In this document: positions 55,325 through 64,000 of the stretch, in pieces | How the letters are laid out: each line of letters starts with the position of its first letter | How positions within the stretch are numbered: the stretch's first letter is position 1 | DNA from: Trileptium ribeirensis | Lineage: Eukaryota; Nematoda; Enoplea; Enoplida; Thoracostomopsidae | Assembly: GCA_030248225.1 (NCBI GenBank) | Contig: JASANE010017363.1 | Coordinates: 1 to 64,000, forward strand | Reading direction: 5' to 3' | Length of the DNA: 64,000 bases | Notes under the pieces: model-generated | Seen by the model: the letters and a program-made list of their open reading frames with translations, nothing else | Databases searched by the model: none | What the model was told of the DNA's origin: nothing | Program-made: the position numbers and the translations under genes

Positions 55325-58300
55325 ATCCTCGTCAACAACAAACGGCTCAACTAACGAAACATGGAAAATGTTCAGGGATTCTATTAATAATGCAATACCT
55401 TCTTGTGCGCCACTCCGGAAAAAATCGTGACCCAAGCGTAAACCATGGCTAAATCGTAACTTGATAAATGCGCTTCGCCTTCAGAAAAATGCTTATCGTG
55501 CGTTGCGGCGATCGTATACGGCAGCTGCTTGGAATTGTTATCAGATCGCTAGTAGAGATGTAGCTATTATGGAAGGGCGTGCTATTTGGTTATATGAAAG
55601 AAGGCTCGCTATGAACATTAATAGTGATTCGAAGTCATGGTGGGCATAAGTTAGCAGGAACAAGAAACTTAAAAACAGGGTTGGTCCGATTCAACTAGAT
55701 GATGGTTCATACAGCAGCACTGATCTTATTGCAGCCAAGACGTTGAGCAATTACTTTTCTACAGAAGACGTTGAACAATTACTTTTCTACAGTTTTTGTT
55801 GTTGAAACCACACCAAACATACCAGTCTTCCCATATGAAACAAGTGCCATGTTAAATTCAGTGACTTTTAGTACAGACACCGTTTCCGCTACGATTGCTA
55901 AATCAAAGTCTACTGCATCTCCTGGTACCGATAACGTACCCAACATTATTTTACAAGTATTCAATGAAACAGTATCGCCATTTCTCTCTACACTATTCCA
56001 ACATTCATTATTGTCTATGACTATCCCGGATGATTGGCGGTATGCTCTTGTTACACCTCAAACTCAAATTTATTAAGGACAGAAAAACATAAAAACGCAA
56101 AAATTATGACGTAATAACGTAGTTAAAAACAATGCATCAAAACACTAAGTAATATTATTGTGTGTAAAATTAGTCATCCTACTCAATAACCGAAATGTAC
56201 CATAAATATTGATTTGAAAATGCTAACAGATGGTGATGAAACAACATGTTCACTTAACTGGTTCCATGCTGACACCGTTCTATATGTGAAGAAATTCTTT
56301 TTACACGCCAGGTTATATCTCGGGAGAACAAGTTTTTTAGAGTGACATCTCGAGACATAGTTCGCTTGATAATAAGTAAAAAATTCCTTTGCAGTAAGAC
56401 AGGTAGACCATTCAAAATTTTTGTATACAAAAATTAAATCTCGTATCAAAAACCTCAGTTTGATAGTAGGTAAGCCTAAGATTTTTAATCTATCATTATA
56501 TTCAATTCTTGAAAGACCAGTAAGACGTTTTGTGAAATAATCCTGAACTCTTTCTAATTTGTCAATATCCCCTTGAAAACAGGTCTCCATATTTCAGACC
56601 CATAACGTAACACGCTAACACAGACGTTAAAAAGTTTGATAAGCATATCAGTACCTCGAGTTACAAAATTACGAAGTATAGCGTTAACCATGGTCATACT
56701 TCTTTTGGCAACAACATTTACATGTCCATGAAAACGTAAATTAGATGAAATGAAAATACCAAGATCACGACAGGAAGTAACAACAGGTAACTCGCAATTA
56801 TTGACAAACAATTTATTAGAGTCAACATTACGTCCTGGACTTAAAAGAAAAGATTTCTCAACGGACACGTCGAGTTGCCAATAAATCATCCAATCAATAA
56901 CAGCGTTAAGTTCTAATTGAAGTGTATGGCGTACTGGAACTTATTATATCTGTACTGGAATTATTGTATCACCATGCCGTCTTGGAACACAATAATAAAG
57001 CTTAGAATCATCAGCATACAGCTGAACAGTACAATAATTTAAAACAGAAGGATGGTCATTTACAAATAACATAAAAAGTGTGGGACCTAATTTAGAACCC
57101 TGAGGAACACCACTTGAAAGATCGATATAATCAGAAAAAACGCCATTTATTCTAACTCTCTGTATCCTGTGCATAATAATTTCTTTCAATATGTTTAAAA
57201 CTTTGCCATGAATTTTCAAAAACCCATCTTGAAAAAGGGCAGTAGATACAGTAAACATAACTACCGACCAATAAGCCTGACGTCAGCACCATGCAAGATT
57301 ATGGAAATGATCATAAAGGATGCCATAGTGCGTTTTGCCGTCGACAACAAACTCTGGTCCTGCAAACAATTTGGCTTCGTTCCCGGCCGCTCATGTGAAC
57401 TTCAACTTCTTGCTTATCTTGACGTGATTACTCGTATTGTTGACAGCCAAGACAGTGCGGATGCCATTTATTTAGATCTCTCAAAGGCATTTGACCGCAT
57501 CCCGCATGAGAGACTATTGATAAAGCTGTATGGATATGGTTTCCGTAATCCGATGCTTGGGTGGATTCGAGCATTTTTATCTGCACGCTCACAGAGTGTT
57601 GTGGTGAACGGTGTACATGCTCCCCCGGCGTACCACAAGGCTCTGTATTAGTTCCCATCCTTTTCCTATTTTACATCAACGGTCTTGCTGACTCGATTAG
57701 TTGCTACACCTGGATGTTTGCCGACTATACAAAGCTTCTTCGACGAATCCACCGCCAATATCCTGACTTAGACACCAAAGATTTACAAAGCGATGTTCAA
57801 TCGTAGTCTAAATGGTCTGAAACTTGGCTATTGCACTTCAACATTGACAAATTTGGATGTATTCACTTCGGCCATAATAATCCATATTGTGATTATTTCA
57901 TTCAAGAACAACGCATCCAGTCTATACCAACTATTAATGACCTTGGTGTTACTATCACATATAATTAGAAGCCATCTGAACACTGTTTCCGAGTTGCCGC
58001 AGAAGCCAATCAACGTCTCTATCGCATGTGACGACCGTTGCGCTATTGGGATCGTAGGACCTTATGTGCGTTGGTTAGACCGAAATTGGAGAATGCCAGT
58101 AGTGCTTGGAGTCCATACTACCATCAAGATATTGTCATCGTAGAAAAAGTACAGCGACGTGCTACAAAAATTATCCCATCCTTGAGAAATCTATCATATG
58201 AAGAACGATTACGAGCATTAGGTTTCCAAATATTGGAAACCCGTCGACTTCGTGCCGATCTAATTTTATGCCACAAGCTAATGTATCGTCTCGTAGATTT

Positions 58301-58527
58301 TGATTACACGTCGCTCTTCCAATTAACATCACATCACCAACTACGACAGCACGATCTAAAACTGCGTCCATCTACAGACACATCACACTAGTCGTTCAGA
58401 CACAACTTTTACTCCAACCGTGTTATTAATTTTTGGAATGCACTTCCAAACTCCGTCGTCACTGCTCCAACAAAAATGCAATTTAAGACGCGCCTCCACG
58501 ACTCACAAGCCCTACCACAGCTGTGAT
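55325..58527 (+). pseudogene. CR1-like LINE, right-arm copy, interrupted
   Basis: The linker (55325-55650) and RT start (to about 56062, SPGTDNVPNIILQ) are followed by a minus-strand insert. The RT then resumes at about 57222 with KKGSRYSKHNYRPISL, QFGFVPGRSC, AIYLDLSKAFDR, SPGVPQGSVLVP and the C-terminal EKVQRRATKIIPSLRN and ETRRLRADLI. The catalytic FADD box reads FADY (57718-57729), which should abolish activity. Other defects are TGA in the linker, a stop at 57649-57651 with a frame change, and TAG at 58390. The element was dead before duplication, because both arms share FADY. Confidence 0.82.
56065..57220 (-). pseudogene. LINE RT fragment inserted in opposite orientation, right arm
   Basis: A 1.15-kb minus-strand piece of another CR1-like LINE. 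It carries SSGVPQGSKLGP, the catalytic YADD (near 57010), a VDSNKLFVNNCELPVV-type thumb region, and the C-terminal KLERVQDYFTKRL and KSIFMVHFGY. Its 3' end has AATAAATTTGAGTTTGAGG. It begins in the RT, so it is a 5'-truncated insertion. Removing it lets the host LINE read from VTP straight into the KKGS block. Confidence 0.8.
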
Positions 58528-58664
58528 TTGTCTTCCGCGATGTGTAGTTTTTCAGCCAAGCAATAATGTCCGTTCTGTCGACTGTACAAGCCGATGCAAA
58601 CAATCGGCTCAAATTTCCAGATCTATGATCATAACCGAATTTTGAAACTTTGCACATGTGGATC

Positions 58665-58975
58665 TTGTCTTACTGGGTCGGGAGACCGGTAAGAATAAGA
58701 ATAATCAAGTCGGCCCTAACGCGGCGAGTGGCAGGTTGAATCTGTAGCCGTTGGAGCCGGACATTATAACAAAGATGTGCGATAACAGGTACAAGTTTAG
58801 TTTCCCGGTGTCGCACGCCTTCAAGTAGCTTTACATCGCGCTGATAGTTCGGACACCAAGATATCGAGGTATACTCTAGTCGTGGCCTGATGAGAACCTT
58901 TTGAACAGGCAGAAAAATAGCGAAATTAAGATTAGCAAAGTGGCGTCTCAGGATGTGAATGACTAAGTAACACCT
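58665..58975 (-). pseudogene. Third LINE, RT C-terminal fragment, right arm
   Basis: The mirror of 50990-51330, with the same LEYTSISWCPNYQRD and RVRADLIIL blocks, again abutting the MITE end. Confidence 0.7.
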
Positions 58976-58981
58976 GCTTAC

Positions 58982-60167
58982 CAGGGAGTAACCGGAATTC
59001 CGGTTCCGGTTCCGGCAAAAAATCGTGTTCCGGTTGCGGTTCCGGCAAAGGGCAAAAACCATACCGGAACCGGAATTCCGGTTTAAAAATTTTGTTTGAA
59101 ATTTTCCACGTTTTTTGCTTTATCCTGTAATCCAAACATATGCAATATATATTATACAATGATCAAGCTCCAATACAACCAAGCAAAAGAAAAGATCAAC
59201 TAACCAATTTGCCGTGTGAAACGTAAGTAGGGCACAGAATTTGAGCAGGAATTTTTCATAACTTGCAGGAGTTTGTTAAATCAAAACCAGGTCGATGCTT
59301 GTAGCAGCTATTTTACACATCCAGAAGTCTGTGGGATACGTTTGAATTAAACCGATCCAACTCGGTAATAGAGTATGGCTTACGCAGAAGTACTTAGGGT
59401 ATGCTTGGCTAACATAAATTGTGTCAAGCGCTAACCAGTGCGCTTGTAAACTTGATAAATCAGTCTAAATTGCAGTAAACTAACGTTATCTGCAACGCAG
59501 CTAGAAACTGCTTTCTTGACAACGAACTGTATTTATTGAAATTGTGCGAGCAGCATCACAGTGTGTCTCATTTATAGCATTCTGAATAGAAAGTTATCAT
59601 GATTATGATCTAACTGACGGGCACTGTTTGTCCAACGCTAGCCTAAACAGTGTCGCTGACCACTGATCAGAAAGTTACCTTCTATCTATTATTTTCTCTT
59701 AGAATAATATAAATCAATAATTTTAAGTTTTCTACAGAAGAATATGCAACAAACGTATGTGTAGTAAAGGGAGGCGACTGGAGACAGAGCGAAAGTGGGT
59801 ATTCTACGCTCCAAGCTTTGTAAGCACATTCGATTTGACGCAGTATACGCAATGGTGTATAGTGGAAGACATTTTTTACTCTGAATGTCCAAAAACCGAC
59901 ATATTTGATCGATAAATAAACATTATTAGCTTCCTCAGTCTCTTTAAAGTTTTAGAAAGGCAATAATACCATCGCAATACATTAAGTTTAATGTAAAAGT
60001 TATTTTTAATGCATTTTAAACCCACTATACCTTCATTTCTTCCATCATCTGTTTTACTATATATATATAAATTTCGAAGACCAGGTTCCGGTTCCGGATC
60101 CGGTTTAAATGGACGGTTCCGGTTGCTGGTTCCGGTTCCGGTAAATTTCGGTTCCGGTTATTCCCTG
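58982..60167. mobile_element. CCGGAA-family hAT MITE, right-arm copy
   Basis: CAGGGAGTAACCGGAATTCC opens it and GGTTATTCCCTG closes it. The flanks are CTGCTTAC and CTAAGTAG. A small frame (DIQSKKCLPLYTIAYTASNR) is shared with the copies at 34053 and 49793, so it is conserved by descent. No domain is known. Confidence 0.85.
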
Positions 60168-60174
60168 CTAAGTA

Positions 60175-61570
60175 GCAAATTAAATTAAACAACACCATTC
60201 TTTACACTAATCGCATAATTCTTTATGCACGATGTTAATCCAAAACTATGAACAGTACGCCCGAGCGTAACTCTTCAACGCTTAAACAATGTATATCATA
60301 TGTGGTAATTGTGGACCTGGTGTCTGTCAGTATCGTTATTAACAATAGCGTTGAAATAAACTGGAGCACGTTTAGAGCTATCAATGATCTATATAAATAT
60401 GTGATAACATTGTTTATCTGTCTAACAGAAGGTCGTAAACAAAAAGTTCCAAAGTAATCGATAAATTGCTTGTTTCACATCTCTTAAAGAGATATTTTAT
60501 TATTGAGCGAAGCGTTTTTATTTTCTGTCTGGGAGCAAAAAGTCGATGTCCGTTCGTCCGTTAGTCTTTCATGGATCTCAAGAACCACTGAACCTATTTC
60601 AAAACTTTTTTTTGTTTGAAAGCTTATCATGTGAGGATGTGCACCTGATATTTTAGAAGTTGGGCAACTTGTCAATTTTACCATTAATTAAGCTAATTAG
60701 CTAATTAACACCCTAATTAAGCTTATAACAGCTTAATTATTGGTCGTAGAGTCGTTTTAACGGCATATACCCTGGGGTTTTCAGGTATGGCGAGTAGCAA
60801 CTCTTAAGTTTTAACTCTTATGAACAAGTAGGAATATAATAAAACAACTGTATTTATTTATTCAGGTATAGCTGCCAATTGTTTTGTTTTCGTTTTTCGT
60901 ATTTTGCAACTACTATTTACTGTACATTGCTATTTTCAATTGGTGAGGTTGAGTTTTCCATGGGGAAATAAGAAAATAGATGCATTGTACATACAGGAAT
61001 AGTGTAGTACGAATGTTATAGGCAAAATTATTTTCAGACGCCGTGTCCTATGATTTTATTGCTGTGCTTCGATTGCCATTCATCACCATGCTGTATAAGC
61101 CACGTGATTTCCTTTGTCTTGCTTTTCGTTCGAACGGAATAAAACTATTCTTTCATTTACTCATTGTTGTCTAGGTAATAATTTATTCCCAAAACATTGA
61201 GTATGTCTCAAATTACTAATGCCGTCGCTCCGCTCAAAAATGTAGTTGCACTACGACTGGTGTTAAATATTGTCCTGTATTCGTCGTTACATCGTTTTTC
61301 TGCACATATGTGATTTGTGTGCGCTGTTTACTACTGACATAAAGCACGATACGTTACGTAAACTGTACAACTGCGCTACTAACACAGGTCCACAATTACC
61401 CCCATTTTCTGGTCATACCGAGGTGTGGTAATTGTGGGTCTGAAGGTCCACCAAATCCCCACGAGTTCCGTAATTACAACATTTAACAATTTGTATTTTA
61501 GCACAGAGTATACACAGACTCAGTAAATAGCATTTAATATTAGAGTATTGTGGATTCGAATACTGTTACT
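60175..61570. other. Right arm, non-coding repeat segment
   Basis: The mirror of 48400-49785. GGTAATTGTGGACCTG at 60304 and its reverse complement near 61384 bound about 1.1 kb and could be terminal repeats of a nonautonomous element. Confidence 0.45.
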
Positions 61571-61589
61571 TAGCAGTAATAAAGGAACA

Positions 61590-62820
61590 ATGCCTCCCAA
61601 TTATACAGCTAAACCATCCAGGCTCCGCTGGATTATGGCTTCGATGAATCAGGCTATTGAGGAATATGCTGCTGGCGGAACGTCTTTTCAGAAGTGAGCA
61701 GCCAAATATCATATGGGCAAAAAGCACTATCAAACGTCACTGGTGGGCCGGTGGCCATAAGACAGTATTTACAACGGAGCAAGAGCAAGAAAACTATCGA
61801 AGAAGTTGCGTGGATTTGCCCCTTTGACGAACGACTTATTGGATTTTGCCGCAAACTATGTTACATTCAATGAAGGATATTGCGGTGATGCCCTGCAGAT
61901 GTTCGGGCCCTATGTCGTCCGGGGTACGACTGGGTACGTGGTTTTTTGAAGAGAAACAAACTGTCAATGAAGAACGCTACCAAGCTCTCGGTACCTAGAT
62001 ACAATGCGACAAAAAACCCGTTCATTATTTACCACTTCTTCGAACTACTACAGTCAGTCGTTGACAAACTTGGAATTGCAAATCGTCCGGATTTGGTGTG
62101 GAATGTGCGGACGAGTCCGGTTTGCCTGATGATCCCACAAAATGACCAGTAATTTCGGCAAAGACAAAAAACCATACAAATTGTTGCGATAGCGGTCGTG
62201 AAAACAACAATCTTAGCTGTTGGAAATGCTGCAGGCAAAACACTTCCTGCGTTAATTATCCATCAAGGAAAAAATGTACTAACAACGTGGCGGCCGAATC
62301 TACCTTCCAACTTCAGCGAAACCCTGGGTCTATGCTAACAACAGTGGATGGATGAATTGGGTTCTTTTTTCAAATGGATTCGAAAAAATTTGAGGAACAA
62401 AACGTACCTCAGATACCGATGGCAACGTTGAGCCGCGCTTGATAGACATATGTCACATACGACATATGTAACCATAAAATTCGCTCTCGAAAATAATATT
62501 TCGTTGCTAAAAGTGCCTCCACACACGAAGGATTTACTGCAGTCTTTCGATTTTTCTGTGTTCAAACCTCAGAAAAATCACTTTGGGAGGAGCCTTATTG
62601 AGCGAGTGAAGTGGAACCGCAGCACCTTACAAAGAGCTACCGTATTATCGGATGTGTGGCCTGTGGCGATAGATTAAAATATAGTGCAAAACGGATTCAG
62701 AAAAACTGGCATTTTCCCCATAAAACCATAAAACTACCCAGTTCATCGCTTTGATCAAAAATTGCTCGACGACTACGAGTCTTGGTTACAACAGCAACAA
62801 CCGACTAACAATTGACCATG
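61590..62820 (+). pseudogene. Pogo-like transposase, right-arm copy, truncated
   Basis: It starts at ATG 61590 with the same Psq-type helix-turn-helix as the left copy. It breaks at once (TGA after GTSFQK, in the frame of both copies) and at several later points. The first catalytic block is damaged by two added bases near 62105 (NVDES lost from frame). The DDE end (LLKVPPHTKDLLQSFDFSVF) is kept at 62450-62677. Homology ends just after, so the acidic tail of the left copy is missing. Confidence 0.75.
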
Positions 62821-62829
62821 CATGCCTGT

Positions 62830-62975
62830 CGTGGTTCAACCATAGTCTGCGGAACACTGTCCGTTGCTGTAGTACCACACAGCAGTGAAATTACAACTTG
62901 AACGCCGCATTAGGAGCTGTGGGTCGTTTGCTTAAGGAATCTCGCAAAGTGAGCGAACAACAACACTCGCGCTAA
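62830..62975 (-). repeat. tRNA-derived SINE-like copy S4
   Basis: On the minus strand TCGCTCACTTTGCGAGATTC and CTTAAG lead into a tRNA-like body ending ATGGTTGAACC. It starts right at the end of the palindrome arm. Confidence 0.45.
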
Positions 62976-63129
62976 TGTACTCCTACGACAAACTACGTTG
63001 GCGCTTATAGTCGCAAAGGACGCCGTTAGAAACATGAGACTCAATGCGGGAAAGGTTAACATCTAGCTTAACCTTTTCTCACACGAATTATTGGGGATTA
63101 CGTACAATGTTGAAGAAATTTTTGCTACG

Positions 63130-63260
63130 GTGGTTGGTAGATTGAACCAGGATAGCTTCGGTGGAAGCCTTGTACGTTAACTACAACGGTATTTAGGAGA
63201 TGTTGCTCGGTTGGTTAAGGAACCTCGCAAAGTGAGCGAGTAACAAAGTACGTGCAAACG
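63130..63260 (-). repeat. tRNA-derived SINE-like copy S5
   Basis: On the minus strand ACTCGCTCACTTTGCGAGGT and TCCTTAACC lead into TACCGTTGTAGT and a B box GGTTCAATC. It pairs closely with S3 over the body (ACGTACAAGGCT). Confidence 0.55.
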
Positions 63261-63269
63261 CACGCCATA

Positions 63270-64000
63270 CGCAAACCACAGTTGGTGTATCGCATCGCAA
63301 TGCACGCTGATACAAACGCGAGCAGGGGCGGCGGAACTATTTTATAAGTGGGGGTTTTATAGACAGGCACTGATACAATTTGTATTAATAGTCCGAAACG
63401 CAATAAAACTCGATAGATATTAACGTTTCTGTAATTATTGACTATACATAATTATTTACTGTAATTATCCTGTTATATATCTTGGTATATCAGGTTATGA
63501 ACCAATAGTACCACGGTAATTGGCAAGAAGATAATACCTTTGGCTAACCACAGTGAATACGTCAGATTGAAACATTATTCATCTATAAGTTTGTCAAGTT
63601 TCCATAAGGCTTTACGCTACAGAATATGCATCCACACTATGCTGTTCTTCTTAGCATACTTCGCAGCAGTAACGTAGCCAAGAGGGGCCTTGAGGGCCTA
63701 GGGCCCCAATCCCCAGCCTGAGGTTAAAAAGCTAGTCAAAAACCTTAATAAATTGCCGATTTAAGTTTGATCGTTGCAAAATTGTGGCAAAATTTGTGTT
63801 TATATCCTAGTTAGTACCCAACATTAATTCACAAATATGACGGTTTGATCCCTCTAGTTCCTTAGCGCAAAGAATTTCATATCCAAATGATTACCTAAGT
63901 TATAAGCAACTCGTCACCAAGAAATCACTAAGGGATTGCGATCGATACTACTTGGAACAAGAAATACTACAGTTAGTGCAAAATTGTTACCGTTGGATAT
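63270..64000. other. No gene seen
   Basis: AT-rich sequence. A line near 63670-63720 (GTAACGTAGCCAAGAGGGGC, then GGGCCCC) looks like a TE end but could not be assigned. Confidence 0.4.

Larger units (their letters stand above)
55325..62820. repeat. Giant inverted repeat, right arm
   Basis: The mirror of 47145-54690, with the same order of elements from the centre outwards: LINE with insert, third LINE fragment, CCGGAA MITE, CCACAATTACC segment, pogo-like gene. The arm stops inside the transposase gene at about 62820. Confidence 0.9.

Overview
The window looks like nuclear DNA of an invertebrate animal. It is AT-rich and has no bacterial-style gene arrays. It holds one split host gene with recognisable splice sites, and almost everything else is transposable elements (TEs), their relics and short dispersed repeats. 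The element classes seen (CR1-like LINEs, hAT, pogo-like, Ginger, a Polinton-type polymerase relic, tRNA-derived SINEs) are common in invertebrates and do not fix the taxon. Many open frames in the window have no ATG start and are parts of decayed elements.

Region by region. 0.4-1.0 kb: the C-terminal end of a protein-primed-type family B DNA polymerase, broken by one frameshift. 1.55-3.12 kb: a complete, internally deleted Ginger-type DNA transposon with TGTA termini, a perfect 4-bp ACGG target duplication, inverted repeats built from small palindromes, and a gene joining an integrase GPY/F tail to an OTU cysteine protease. 3.1-12.2 kb: dispersed repeat fragments and two weak candidate exons. 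12.2-18.7 kb, minus strand: the clearest host gene, a four-transmembrane MARVEL-domain protein with a proline-rich tail. Exons 2-4 fit consensus splice sites and all junctions are phase 0. Exon 1 is a tentative 12-nt coding exon behind a TATA box. Its introns hold several TE fragments and a 175-bp tandem repeat. 18.7-28 kb: SINE-like, MITE-like and hAT relics, and one unidentified decayed ORF.

28.2-42.5 kb: four main copies of an apparently undescribed non-coding unit of about 2 kb, arranged head-to-tail, tail-to-tail and head-to-head. It carries a recurring GCCAGYCGGGG motif. The first copy was split by a full-length CR1-like LINE (7-bp target duplication) and by a hAT-like element that itself contains a smaller hAT MITE. 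42.8-46.3 kb: another copy of that MITE with a perfect 8-bp duplication, then a second, 5'-truncated LINE.

47.1-62.8 kb: a giant near-palindrome with arms of about 7.5 kb and a spacer of about 0.6 kb. Each arm holds the same nest: a CR1-like LINE interrupted by an inverted piece of another LINE, a third LINE fragment, the CCGGAA-rich hAT MITE and a pogo-like transposase gene. The arms share the nested insertion and a mutated RT catalytic residue, so they duplicated after those elements were already broken. Several arm differences are extra single bases, so an assembly artefact must be excluded. 62.8-64 kb: two more SINE copies and unannotated sequence.

Apart from the MARVEL gene, nothing here looks like a working pathway. 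The window reads as a long record of nested insertion, duplication and inversion.
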